Below the pieces are notes generated by a model. It did not search any database. It saw nothing but the letters and a program-made list of their open reading frames with translations, and was not told where the DNA came from. DNA of 64,000 bases, taken from contig CM047805.1 of NCBI GenBank assembly GCA_026214975.1, positions 189,295,620 to 189,359,619 of the forward strand, in the 5' to 3' direction. The position numbers and the translations under genes are program-made. Source of the stretch: Gentiana macrophylla (lineage: Eukaryota; Streptophyta; Magnoliopsida; Gentianales; Gentianaceae). Positions 44,619-55,654 of the stretch are shown one piece after another (the first letter of the stretch is position 1; each line of letters opens with the position of its first letter).

Positions 44619-47028
44619 GTGTGTATGTATGTGTGTGTATCCCTCCACCATGTACTTGAGCAAGTAATCAAGCAAGTAAGCAATACAATCAAATTCCTTT
44701 CTCCATTCTATCCAATGTATCAATCATTTTCCATGTCACACTAAATTAATACTAGCCTTCTCCATTCAACTTACTATAAAAAAATTAACAAGTGGTATCA
44801 GAGCTCGATTTCGACACAACTACAATTGTGCAAAATCAATATCATGGCAGATTACACACTCCGCTCATCCATTCCGGTCCCAATTTTTCAGGGTACTAGA
44901 TAATGTACTAGAAATAAAAGATTCAGAGAATGCTAAAGACTACTACACAAGAGTAGATTAATTAGCGAATCAATTGCGGGCCAATGGAGAAGATATCCCA
45001 AAAAAAAAAATTGGAAAAAATATTCATTACATGTAAATGAAAATATGATCCAATTATAATCAAAAGATTTGGAAAAATTGATTGCTTCAGAAATGATGGG
45101 GTCTCACGAACATACATTGGAAAGGCGTCACGAAGGCACAACTGAAAATGTTTTTCAATCTAAGTTTAAAACACCGTCACAGAAATCTAAACAAAATGAT
45201 TGGAGATCAAATGAAGGTTCTAAGAATGCAGAGCCTCAAAGCAAAACATTTTCCCCTTGCGGTTAGAAAAAGGATTGTTTGTTAAAGGAAAACTACAATG
45301 CGAAAATTGCATAGAAATTTAGTCACGTTGGGAAGGTATGTCGATTAAAAAAACCCATCAAGCTAACTTTTCTGAAGAAAATGATGTTGAAGACAATCTC
45401 TTCTATACCTGTCAAATATCAACAGAGGAGAAGAAAGATACATGGTATCTTGATAGCGGTTGCAACTGCAATAATCACATGACAAAAGACGACCAATGTT
45501 AAGATAGGACACGGTGACTTTATGGAGGCTACTGGAAAAGGCACTATTGTCATTAACACAAAAAGGGCAAGAGATACATAAATGAGGTGCTCTTGGTCCC
45601 TAGTATAGATCAAATCTATTGCAGCAGGTGGCGGAAGCAGAACTACGACCGCAGACGGAGCAACGAGTAGCCGCCGAGGAGGAGAGATGGTGGGTTAAAT
45701 TGCTTTTTAATCACAGTGCAACAGAAGGAGAATTATGGACGTAGGGGGAGGGAGAGGAGAAAGGAACGAGAATGGGGAAGTGTCGGTTGGGTAGGGTTTT
45801 GCGTTGAGATAATGTTTTAAATTTAACACCAAAATGACTTAAAGTAATTGAATATATTAATGCAATTTTATTTTTAATATCGTAATAAATAGGGAAAAAA
45901 TCCGGAAAAATGCAGCTACCCAAATATTTTTGGCAACTCAATTAACAGGGAATAGAGGAAGCCTCCGTCCAAAAAGGTAAGTACGTTAACCTTTTTGATT
46001 AATGTAAATCTATTTGAAAAACCAATAAATTATTTATTGTAATTTTTCATCTTACCTCTTATTTATTACTTTCTTCGTTCCAATTTATTTCAGACTTTAT
46101 ATAACACTAAAAATTTAAGAAAACATCATTCATAACATTGTATAGTCATTAAAAACATGATTACTTTAGAATTATGTCCACTTTTATTGTCCTTCAACTT
46201 CTTAATAAATATAGTTACGTGGATATTTTGAGAATTTAAGAAAAAAATTTAGTGTAAATTTAATTATAAGACTTATTTCGGAACATCAATAAATAGAATA
46301 AATTCAAACAATTTAGAAGGGAGAGAGTATATAGTCCCAAACAATTTGGCACATCATCAAATGTCGTTTAAGACATTTTTTTAATCAAAATTAATGTCAT
46401 CTAACCAATTAAAAATAAATAATAAAAAAAGGGACGGAAGTAGTAGAAGGGAAGAGTGATTGGTGGGGAACTTACCGTTCTGGGCAGCAAAATGCCCATT
46501 GTTCTTGAGGAGATCCAAATGATAGTAGAGTGTCAAAACCAAAGCAGGTTCAGTCCAGAAAGAAACATTTACGAGGTTAAATTTCTTAGCAATTGTAGAT
46601 CCCCAGACGAAAAACGTGTCTGCAATCAAGCATGTAGCCGGAGGATCTGATTTGACTAATTTGCCCACGAGCTCCTCCACATGAGCTGAGAACACATGGA
46701 TCAATCCTTCCACGAACTGGTCCTCGTTCAGAGATCGATCAAACGAAAGGGGAAAACCGTCGTTCACGGTGGCGTAACGGATGTCCAGACCTGATTTACG
46801 AGCTTCCGCGAAAATGTCGTCTCCGTCTCCGACGACATTGCTGCTGCGGGAGGTTTGAGCTTTGGAGATTTGATGATGAATTGAGTGTGTGTTGACGAAA
46901 GTGACGACAAATCCTTGTAATGCCAGCTTAACGGCGAGATGGACGAACGGGTTTATATGACCTTGGTAAGGGTAGGGGATCAAGATGGCGTGCGGCACCG
47001 GCGGTTCCAGTTGCTGGCCTCCAGTCAT
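42254..47028 (-). CDS. UDP-glycosyltransferase, UGT86A-type (two exons)
   Basis: Exon 1 (47028-46476) and exon 2 (43197-42254) join into 498 residues; the donor is AACG|GTAAGT, the acceptor TTCAG|GTTGC, and the intron splits a Gly codon. Such enzymes transfer sugar from UDP-sugar to small plant metabolites in the cytosol; the acceptor cannot be told. The catalytic His is His24 in 'PYPYQGHINP' and the partner Asp is probably Asp137 in 'CLIADTFF'. The donor-binding PSPG box covers residues 363-406: it starts WCSQIEVISHPAVGG, has 'HCGWNSILES' and ends 'LVTDQ' with a terminal Gln, usual for UDP-glucose users. The sequence around the junction, 'NGHFAAQNGCKRRDTI' then 'EYIPGVKAIEPRD', resembles UGT86A1/A2 proteins. 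The PSPG has some uncommon residues (Ser-Gln-Ile for Pro-Gln-Val; Trp-Cys-Ser). The 3,278 bp intron is full of transposons, and fold-back MITEs sit in the promoter. No stop or frameshift in the exons. Confidence 0.93.
43700..43775 (-). mobile_element. Half copy of the UGT-promoter fold-back MITE (intron)
   Basis: The stretch with 'aagaaaaaacaaaacataaa' and 'aatacaaatgaaacggcgta' is nearly the reverse complement of 47395-47460 upstream of the gene. It is one arm of the same MITE, in opposite orientation, within the UGT intron. Confidence 0.75.
43880..43930. mobile_element. hAT-like terminal fragment
   Basis: The phrase 'aggggcggagctaccc' is the classic end of a widespread plant hAT/MITE group. 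The other end and the target duplication were not identified. Confidence 0.35.
44356..45650 (+). mobile_element. Truncated Ty1/copia element in UGT intron 1
   Basis: The LTR (about 44356-44790) is followed by a textbook copia primer-binding site, TGGTATCAGAGC at 44793-44804, complementary to initiator tRNA-Met. Gag follows ('MADYTLRSSIPVPIFQG' near 44845) in many frames. A protease start 'WYLDSGCNCNNHMTKD'-like motif lies near 45445-45490. The element stops near 45650. It is inserted opposite to the gene. Confidence 0.82.
44550..44640. repeat. (AT)n / (GTAT)n compound microsatellite in the copia LTR
   Basis: AT run to about 44608 followed by GTAT and GTGT units to about 44640, inside the copia LTR. 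Confidence 0.95.
45651..46066. other. Remaining intron sequence, nothing recognised
   Basis: UGT intron DNA with a GC-richer patch near 45640-45800. No motif recognised. Confidence 0.5.
46067..46329. mobile_element. Stowaway-like (Tc1/mariner) MITE
   Basis: It starts TACTTTCTTCGTTCC and the other end, reverse-complemented, starts TACTCTCTCCCTTC, the familiar 'TACTCCCTCCGTTCC' Stowaway terminus in diverged form, with TA at both borders. About 260 bp, AT-rich, in the UGT intron close to the exon 1 donor. Confidence 0.65.
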
Positions 47029-47345
47029 TTCGTTTTTTCTAACGACGACGGCGGCTGTACACGGAGGACGAGCGATGGGATATTGGTTATGGCGAGCTTA
47101 TTAATAAGGAAAGTGGGCAGAAATAAAAGTAACAGAGAAAAAAGAACCGCCTCGGACACAGTGATGATAAAATTATATCCCAGGGATTAGGAGGCGTATG
47201 CGCGTGAAGATCCTGACCACACAATTTCCACACACGGAAAGATCGCAGTATTCCACCTCGTGAAATCGCAGTAATCAGATCCCGCCACGTAAACGATTCT
47301 CTTACTGCGAAATCCTGATGAGAAACGACCCATCTTCAATGGCAT
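47029..47345. other. Proximal promoter and leader of the UGT gene
   Basis: The 317 bp between the UGT start codon and the first fold-back MITE. It contains CG-rich palindromic bits ('ggaggcgtatgcgcgtg') but no certain TATA box was picked. No other gene. Confidence 0.5.
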
Positions 47346-47535
47346 ATGCATTTTCCGGGTTCAGATCACCCGTTTAATTTCGGTGTCTAAGTAAAAACTA
47401 TGCCGTTTCATTTGTATTTGATTTTTATGTTTTGTTTTTTCTTATTTCTTCAAAAATTCAAGTATACATAAAACGATATAGTTTTTACTTAGACACCGAA
47501 ATTAGACACAAATTAGACAGGTGATCTCGTCCCGC
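47346..47535. mobile_element. Fold-back MITE, copy 1 in the UGT promoter
   Basis: Long inverted repeats: the left arm from 47353 ('gatcaccc', 'tttcggtgtctaagtaaaaa', 'cgtttcat') pairs with the right arm ending at about 47526 ('aacgat', 'tttttacttagacaccgaaa', 'ggtgatc'). The arms carry no coding sequence. Confidence 0.85.
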
Positions 47536-47554
47536 ATTTTTCGGGTATTCCGGA

Positions 47555-47785
47555 CGGGATGAGATCGTCTATTCAATTAGTGTGTCTAATTTCGGTATCT
47601 AAGTAAAAACTATGTCGTTTCATGTGTGTTTCATTTTCAAGTGAAATTTTAAGAAAAACAAAAAAAAAACAAAAAAAACAAAACCCAAAAATAAAACAAA
47701 CATGAAACGACGTAATTTTTACTTAGACACCAAAATTAGACACACTAATTGAACAGGTGATCTCATCCCATTTCGGACTCTCTAT
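47555..47785. mobile_element. Fold-back MITE, copy 2 in the UGT promoter
   Basis: A second member right beside the first. The left arm (47560-47625) reads 'gatgagatc', 'ttcaattagtgtgtctaa', 'atgtcgtttcatg'; the right arm is its near-perfect complement ('catgaaacgacgt', 'ttagacacactaattgaa', 'gatctcatc'). The two copies share the arm core but differ at their outer ends. Confidence 0.87.
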
Positions 47786-47804
47786 TAGAACGGACCGGCC
47801 GATG

Positions 47805-47885
47805 ACGCCTAGTTCAACTGGCTAAAGCTGAGATTCTGAGAGGTCTCAGGATCCATCTGGAGGCAATAATTTGAGTCCTTCAGCA
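47805..47885 (+). mobile_element. Possible tRNA-derived SINE head
   Basis: TAGTTCAACTGG at 47810-47821 fits the pol III box A consensus TRGYNNARNNGG fully, and AATTTGAGTCC at 47868-47878 fits box B in 9 of 11 positions, about 47 bp further on. It directly precedes LINE copy 2. No tail or target duplication found. Confidence 0.35.
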
Positions 47886-48331
47886 TAATTTTCCTCCTCA
47901 GGAAAGTTATATCCATATTGTATGGTGTATTTGTCCACTATTATGGTGCATCTTACTTTCAACCCCTGATTCAGAAATTTGGAAGGAAGTTGTTGGGCTG
48001 GTATTCCAAGATGCTCTCCCCAGGTGGCAGAATAATCTTGATCAAGCATGTCTTATCTTCTATACCTGTTAACTTAATGGCTGCTATGCAATTCCGGCCT
48101 CAGTATGGCATACATTAAGTACGGCATACATTAGAGGCTATAATGTCTCATTTCCTCTGGAATGACACCTTGGACAGAAAGAGAAGAACTTGGAGAAAAT
48201 GGAAAGATCTTTGTTACCCATATGTTGAAAATGGGTTAGGTTTTAGAAGTTTTCAATGTATACAGGCTAGCTTCTCTTGTAAACTTTGGTGGAAGCTAAA
48301 AAATATTCAAGGATTATGAGCATAAAAAATA

Positions 48332-48751
48332 ATGGGCAATGATTACCCTTTGTATAAACTTCATGCTTGGAAATTGCTCTCAACAACACAAGAGGTGATG
48401 GATGAGAATACAAGATACAAATGTGAGGCATTCAAGAAGTGGATATGGCTACCTTCAACATCAGGGGTTTTTTCAGTTTCCTCTGCCTATACTTTGATTA
48501 GGAAGGAGAGGCCTAAATTGTTTGAAATGGGTGAGATATTGAAGCCCCATATTCCCATTAAGATCTCATTTTTCTTATGGAGGTTGCATAACGGTTTACT
48601 ACCTTTCCCTGCACAACTCTGCAAACTTGGTATTCATGGTCCATTTAAGTGTGTCTTTTGTGCTGCTGATGAGACACCTACGCATGTTTTTTTGGAGATG
48701 CCAATATGCTCAGCATGTATGGCTTCATTTTCAAAATATATTATGTTTTAA
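48332..48751 (+). pseudogene. LINE copy 2: zf-RVT domain
   Basis: 139 open codons: 'YKLHAWKLLSTTQEVMDEN', 'TSGVFSVSSAYTLIRKE', 'IPIKISFFLWRLHNGLLPF', 'CVFCAADETPTHVFLEM'. The His and last Cys of the zinc motif are displaced by a frameshift near 48690. Confidence 0.9.
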
Positions 48752-48825
48752 GCCTAACTTGGACAGCTGGAAAATGTTCATGGCATCTTGGTTTTTTTAA
48801 CTCTGTTGGGGGTTCACTTGGCAAG

Positions 48826-49569
48826 ATTTTGAGAACATTATTCTCTTTTATACTGTGGGGGATTTGGAAGAGTCGAAATGCTGCTATGTATGGCACAGTC
48901 AATGTTTCTGTTCAAACATGTCTTCAAGAGATCAAGCAGAATATTGTCTTTGCTTCTAACATTATGAGGATTGCTCAAACTAACACAAAGGATGCGACTT
49001 TGGTGAAAAGTGGGATGTTGCACTCTCTTGCTACCCCTCCATGCAGAAAAGTACGATTGATCAAATGGACTTTACCTTTGGATGGGCAGCTCAAGATAAA
49101 TTGTGATGGCTAATCCATAGGAAATTCCGGTTTAGCAGGTGGATGTTTCATTATTCGAGACTGTACAAGTAGAGTTATCCATGCAGGTTATGAAGCCTAT
49201 GGCACATGTAATAATATGGAAGCAGAAATTCACGCTATGAAAGGTGGTATTGATAGGTGTGTTAACAATGAAAATTACTCATTTCATATGGAAGTTGATT
49301 CTCAAGTGCTTGTGAATATGATTCTTGGCCTTAATGCCATCCCATGGAAATATTTGGATGAGATCACTGAGCTGCAAAGTCTTGTAAAAAAGTATCAAAT
49401 CAACCTTACTCATGTGCATCGTGAAGGCAACGATGTGGCCGATCATTTAGGTAAATTGGGTAGCACTTCCCAATCTACCATCGAGTTGGATTGTCTCAAC
49501 CTTCCCAATGTTATTGGTCTTCTTGTTTTGCGGGATACTCTTCAATTGCTTGTGCTTAGAGCTCATTGA
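48826..49569 (+). pseudogene. LINE copy 2: RNase H domain, with internal stop
   Basis: Frame 48706-49113 leads to 'GQLKINCDG' with the first catalytic Asp, then a stop (TAA at 49111-49113) where copy 1 has 'SSLGNPG'. Frame 49216-49569 continues in the domain: 'MEAEIHAMKGG', 'MEVDSQVLVNMIL', 'REGNDVADHLGKLGS'. The stop makes this copy defective while copy 1 is open. Confidence 0.88.
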
Positions 49570-50187
49570 GCAACTTTTATCTCATTGATGCACTCTTCAT
49601 TGAATAATGGAGAGTGCAAACAGGTTGTTCCAAAATCCTTAATGCTCGTCTTGCTCTTTTTTTTGAGTGCGATAGATGCTGTTGAGCTTCGTTTATGTTT
49701 TGCAGGTTGAAGTTCCAACTCTCATCATCTCACATTGGATTTTTATATAGCATTGCAACTTTGGACGCACTCTTCATGATATGAAGAGTGCACACAGGTT
49801 GTGGTTCTTCCATTTATGTTTGTTTCGATTGGTATGCACTGGGACCTTTTTGGCGTGTTTTTTCTTCTCTTTTTCAGGAATTCTCCCTCCCCAGACTTGC
49901 TGTTGTGCTAGTGAAGATGCAGCTCCAGCTTTTTGTGCAACAGAGGGTGGTTTTTGGCGATGTTGTTTTACTCCAACTAGTTTTTTTACTCTATTCTTTT
50001 GCTTTTTAGCTTTGGTTTCAGCTATTGTTGTCATAAGTTTGTTTTTGGGTGGTTTGTAGATCACCCTTTTTGTTCTTGGATAAGGTTTGCCAATGTATAG
50101 GGCCTATACTCTTTCCCTAACACCCGTTTTTTCCCACACCGGGTTTTGCGGACTAGAGTGAATTCGGTTCACACCACTTCCGTAAAT

Positions 50188-52056
50188 GTAGGCATTTAGC
50201 ATTTAATGCTTGAAGGTAGGATCGAGATTTTGCGATACGTTCGATTTTGACTGCTCGTGAAATGCCTTAATGAGGCGAGTGAAGGTTGGTTGTAAGATTC
50301 TTGAGATCGAAAAGTGACGCTTGGATGTCACAATTCTTCGATAGAATCTATAAATAATGACCTTAGACTCGAGAGTACGGTTACCCAAAGGAAGTTACTA
50401 TCTGATTTAATCGGACCACGTCCAACATTAATTGTTGGTGATCACACCGATAAATACTACTAGATCGTAATGTCAATCCACCCAAGAAACAATTGGGAGT
50501 ATGGTTTAACCGTTGACCCATTGTGATTTTGTGGACTTTATAATCTGCTGGGTGATTGATAACCTATGGCTCTTGGTGGGGTCAGTATAGGATTACGATT
50601 ATAGAGGTTGGTTTGAAAACCTTAACCTCGTGAATGGAGTTTTGGTACTCCAGGTTACATTCACCTCTTGTAGAACCACCTGAGTGTCTCAGCCCAGTGG
50701 GAGCAATTGGATCTACACGAAAAGAGTCGAATGAATAGGAAAGTTTAAACTTTCAAATAAGCAGTTGAGTGGTATAGGGGTGATTCCACGACAACTAGAG
50801 AGTTAACCAGTCCTTGAACTCTCTCACCACTCGGTCTTGCTAGATTTCGTTAAAGCGAGAAAAATAGGGGTGATTCCTAAGACTTTCTTGCCGAACAACG
50901 GAATCAATTCATTCGAAACGAAGGGTTTTAGCTAAGAATGAATAACGGATTTGTTACAAAGCGAAGATAGGGGTGATTCCCAAGACCTTTTTTGAGACTA
51001 ACGATATCTTAATTCATTCGAAAAAGAACCTTTGGTAGGAGGCTGCCATGGCTTATATCCTTTGTGGATTTAAGAGATCCTCTCGGTCATTTAAAAGTCA
51101 CATGTTTTAAAATATGTGGACTTGACCAAAATATTGATAAGTTTTTCGTAGATCGGATATCAATATTGGTAATGTAGTAGTAGTATTAGTGTTCATAAAT
51201 GATAACACTAAAACAGTTAGAAACAACATGGGTGTGCTATCTGAAGTCGGAAACTGACACGCCAAGATTCTCTGGATGAGAGAATTGGACTATGTTCTAA
51301 GAATCTGATTCGGTCAAATTCACGAGAATGAGTCATTGGCTATCCCACTGATCTTATTGAATAAGATGATTATGCATATATGGTTGCAGCATTCATCGAG
51401 AGTTGTCCTACCCTACCTCTCGTGAATGATTCTCTAAATCTTCGGATAAAGAGAAAATGGGATAGAGTCTCTCTTGGATAACGACAAGTCAGGTTGTCAC
51501 AAGTCAATAGTAGTCGAATCTCGGATTCGAGTATAAAATAGCGGTTTAGTACGTCCTCAAGTATCGTTAGAGAACGAGGAATCATATGCTTGTATATTCA
51601 GTGTGCAAACTTGAATATGGTTGACTTCTACCGATTCGACTTGTAGTCGATTAAGGATGATCATTACGTTGATCTCGGGCTCGGTGTTTACTCATAGTGC
51701 TTAGAATTTCCTTTTTGGTCCTGGGAGTAATTCCAGTCGATAAGCCGATATCACTTCATTGTGAAAACAAGCAGTGAAGAGATAGCTTAGAAGGATCTTC
51801 TCGGTCACCGTGAGGTCAAAAGCATATTGAGAGAGAGTACCGCTTTGATTGGAAGGACCGGCGACGTTTCAATCCTAAAGATCGTCTCGAGTCGACAACC
51901 TAACTAATCGATGTACCAAGTCGAGTGCTTGGAGGGTACGGCATTGATGGATATGTCTCATCCGCTTTTAGAGCAAGTGGGAGAGTGTTGTGAATAAGAT
52001 GAGAAAGGGTGTGCTCTAAAACAATCGTTGCTTGTCATTTCGTGCAAGTGGGAGAT
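50188..52056 (+). mobile_element. Non-coding body of an LTR element (LARD-like remnant)
   Basis: 1.87 kb without any credible coding region. It ends with 'gtgcaagtgggagattg', a purine-rich tract of copia type, directly before an LTR-like start at 52057. Three degenerate tandem units of about 90-103 bp carry ATAGGGGTGATTCC at 50774, 50864 and 50967. A second 'agcaagtgggagag' stands near 51971. No left LTR was found; the left side abuts the LINE. I call it a large non-coding retrotransposon derivative with caution. Confidence 0.5.
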
Positions 52057-52161
52057 TGTTAGGTGTAGTGCCCGAAAGATAATTTGTGTAATTGTTTTTA
52101 ATAATGAACGACATAATTTATCTCACCTTATTACTTGCTTTGTGCTTGTAAAGTAATACAC
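52057..52161 (+). repeat. Start of a copia-like LTR, cut by the Athila-like element
   Basis: TGTTAGGTGTAGTGCCCG follows the purine tract, as expected for a 3' LTR start. After about 105 bp it is interrupted by the LTR of the Athila-like element. Confidence 0.5.
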
Positions 52162-53988
52162 TGCTGCAGAAAGCTGACGTGGCCTTTTCTAGTGCTAATA
52201 CTACCCTTAACCGACGATTGTATCGGGTCAAATCAGTAGTGCTAGTATGGTGAGTCGAGTATCGTATCCTCGAGGAACTTTGTAATTCTTCTAAGTGTGG
52301 TTAAACACCAAAGAGTCATTATTAACTCGATCTAAACCGCAATTTTATAACACGGATCACTACTATTCTAGTCAACATGTAATTTAAAAGTTATTCTAAT
52401 ATAATATATATAGATATATAAATATATATAGATGTGCATAAGTTGCAAAGTATATATATAGATATAAATATATAGATGCCAAATATATTATTAGAGAACT
52501 AGCCAAAGTTTATATAATTGATTTATACGATCTTTTCAAAGAATGGAATGTGCTCGATCTTTAGGTTCAATTGAGTAAATGAAACGGTGCACTCTAAGGT
52601 TAACAATTCCTCCTCACATTAGCGTGTGAAATTGTCATATGTCCATTGTCATCACCCAAAGTCCACAATCATTACGGTTTTTCCGAACAGGTCCCGAGTG
52701 CGATTCTACCTCCGAATAAAGGAGTCATTCCGTTCACAAACGGTCAATTTTATTTAAAGGCTCCGGTTGTCAAGGCCGGCGATTCAACTTTCCGGTTTAA
52801 GTTTCAATTAAATCGATGAATTTAACATTAGTACGATCTTGAGTACAAATTTTAATAAGATTCATCTTTTAGAACAAATCGCGCCCCGGTAGAAAGCGGG
52901 TTCCGTTGTCACGTTTTCACTCGCCAATTTTACCCTCCGGTTTTTCTATTAACGAGTTCATAACTTAATTACGAGGTGTCAATTCATAATTAGATTATGA
53001 ATTCTTTCAAGTCAAACTTTATCAATAGAAAAAGATTCAATTAACTCAATTTTATTCAATTTTACTTAGACAACATTCCTTTACCGAAAAGATCGAAATA
53101 AAACGATTACATAACTTTGGCTAGTTATTAGATTTAGTCTACTAACATTATACGAAAATAAAAACAGATAAAACAAACATAAATACTTTAGAAATTTTAC
53201 CCGATTACAACGATTGAATCAGAAGCTGTATTCTTCCGGATGCTACAACAACTTCAACAATATTGATCTTCTGATAATTTCTCGAGCATTATAACGATAC
53301 TACTTTATTTATGGCATAAGGCCTATATATATACATACTACTACTACTAAAGAGGTAAAGAAAATATATTTGGTACCCCCTTTATGTGCCTGCAAGCTGC
53401 TCTAATCATGATGTTTCCTCGGATCGATCCGAGGTAAATCCGGATCGATCCGGATAGATTTTTTCCAATCTTAATCCGAAACTTGATAAAATCATAACTT
53501 GAGCTCTGGATCTCCAAATGACATAATTCAAGATGCGTTGGAAAGCTCTTGAGGAGATCTATAACTTCCATGAAGACTTCTTTTTCAGAAAATGCCTTTT
53601 TGCTGGGCCATTTGTTCGTCGAAAATATAACTTGATACTGGCGTCACGAACCATTGATCCACTTGAACTTTAAATCTCGTGGCACTTCCTTTATTCCTTC
53701 AAAAGATATGATTTTACTCCAAAAAGTGTCGTCACTGGGGTCTTGGTTTACCTAAGGTCTCAGAAAATACCAAAAATACCCACGTGAATCGACACGACAC
53801 TCCGTTATTAACCCGGTACAAAATTTATAACTTTTATCATTTTTACTAGATTTTTATAGTATTTAGATTTATTCATAGCTATTAATATTTTATAAGATTA
53901 TCTCATTATAATTACTTATATTTTATATAAAAATAGTCGATAACGTATATAAAACATCGTAATTTTATCATATAAATGTTATACATCA
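52162..53988 (-). repeat. 3' LTR of the Athila-like element
   Basis: Right border: on the minus strand TGATGTATAACATT follows the polypurine tract. Left border: a TG on the plus strand between 52162 and 52173, not fixed because the second LTR is not in the window. It contains AT-rich stretches (52400-52470) and one pair of the palindrome CGGATCGATCCG (53420-53452). No gene. Confidence 0.65.
53420..53452. repeat. Palindrome pair 1, CGGATCGATCCG x2 (LTR)
   Basis: Copies at 53420-53431 and 53441-53452, start-to-start 21 bp. Both are exact 12 bp palindromes. Confidence 0.97.
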
Positions 53989-54003
53989 ACTACTCCCCAC
54001 TTA
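53989..54003 (-). other. Polypurine tract of the Athila-like element
   Basis: Minus strand: CTAAGTGGGGAGTAGT directly before the 3' LTR. A second similar tract (GTAAGTGGGGAGTGGAAG) lies at about 55394-55411, which may be an internal polypurine tract. Confidence 0.65.
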
Positions 54004-54815
54004 GCTCTTTTGATCGTCCTCTGTTAGCAAAATAAGCGATAATATATAAAAATTACGATAAAAATAATATAAGTGGTAGATTATATTTCAAATTAGTAAA
54101 ATATCATTTCAATATTATAAACATATTAATTATATCTTTCTTAGAAATTAATAAGATAAAAGTGTAGATAACTTTGATAAATTATTTATCAACTATTATT
54201 CAAATGAAATTTCACAAAATCTACTCAATAAATATAATTAAAATTCTAGAATTATTTTCCTATCTCAACTTGTATGAAATATTTGGAATCAAAGACTAAG
54301 TCAAGTAATTGACAAACCGGCTTATACTCTTTTAGGATGAGACATTGGTTAATCGAAAAGATAGAAAAGGAAATCAAAAGAGAAAGAGGCAAATCGATGT
54401 ACTTTACACCTTCACGTTTGATCAAAAAGCAGTCTCGATTAATAATATCCTCTTATTCCAACTATTTTTCAGATTTTTCTCTTTTTTTTTCAATATTAAG
54501 AACTAAAAGCGTGAGTGTGTGTAGAAAAATCAAATTTACAAGCATTGCTTCATCAAGATTGATCGGAGTAATACTCTTTCGATCTAAAATTACGAGTCCG
54601 GTTTCTTTAAACTCGTAATCATTCTTGAGATCTTATGATTCAATTTTTATCGGAGCTTTATACCTCATAGTGATATAGGGCGTTTCTAGATAACACCCTA
54701 TCTGCACTCAAATCATTGGAAGTCGCTACCGATATCTGTCGATCAAAGATAAGGAAGATACAGTATTCGATTAATTCTCTGTAAATATGGTGCTTCGTTC
54801 TTATATAAATCTTCT

Positions 54816-54846
<31 letters not shown>

Positions 54847-55654
54847 CACCTCAAAGATACACCATCCTTAGCTTCATGCTATCATCTCCTTTCATAAGTG
54901 CGTACAAACTCGTGGGATTTTTAGGAAATGTAGACCAAAATAAGCCAAGAGTCGGCTATGATCAAAAATGGCTATTTTGAGTGAGGTCTTGATCACTCTA
55001 ATCAAGGTTGAGGTAATTTTGTGGTGTCAAAAATCTCATCATTCCTAATCCGATTCCATATTCATATTTCGTTTTACAAAGAAAATTATTCTAAAAATTC
55101 ATTATAAATATAAGTATTTACATTAAATTTCATATGAAACTTACTTGATAATATTTATGTATAGTTACATATACTTAAAATCTTATAAAGATCTAAAATT
55201 GACATATATAATATACTTATAATATATCTAATTTACTTTACTTAATTAAAATCTATTCTTACCAATTTATATTGTTTTTATTCATACTAATTACATATTA
55301 TCTAATTATTTTGTTTCAAGAAAAATTAAACTAAGTATTGGCAATTAAGTATAAATTTATATAAGAAAATTTTAATTTTTATTTACTAACTTACTTCCAC
55401 TCCCCACTTACGAAATGACATCGTCCCGATGTTTAGTGAGTAAATAAAAAGTAGTTTGCAAATAAAATTAAAATTTTATATGATTTTGATTATTATTTAT
55501 TATTTTTAGCAACCATATATTATTTTGATTAAAGAAAATGACATATATATTAAACACTATTACAAACTATAAATAAAAGTAACAAACAACAAAAAACGAT
55601 TAAACAACTAATTTAAACAACTACCAACTTAACAACATAACTTCTAACTGATTA
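54004..55654. other. Non-coding AT-rich region of the element
   Basis: Between the polypurine tract and the extra ORFs there is no coding signal. It has a T tract at 54818-54846 and the second polypurine-like tract at 55394-55411. Confidence 0.6.

Larger units (their letters stand above)
47905..50187 (+). mobile_element. L1-type LINE with RNase H domain, copy 2
   Basis: Same family as 38955-40943. Starts in mid-RT ('YFQPLIQKFGRKLLGWYSK'), then 'SPGGRIILIKHVLSSIPVN', zf-RVT and RNase H, and the shared 3'UTR ending near 50187. Both copies begin at almost the same point of the RT, so either truncation was similar or they share a history. It is frame-broken in more places than copy 1. Confidence 0.85.

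Noticed and set aside
49774..50064. Open frames on both strands in the 3' end of LINE copy 2
   Set aside because: They lie in the LINE 3'UTR shared with copy 1 and have no family motif.
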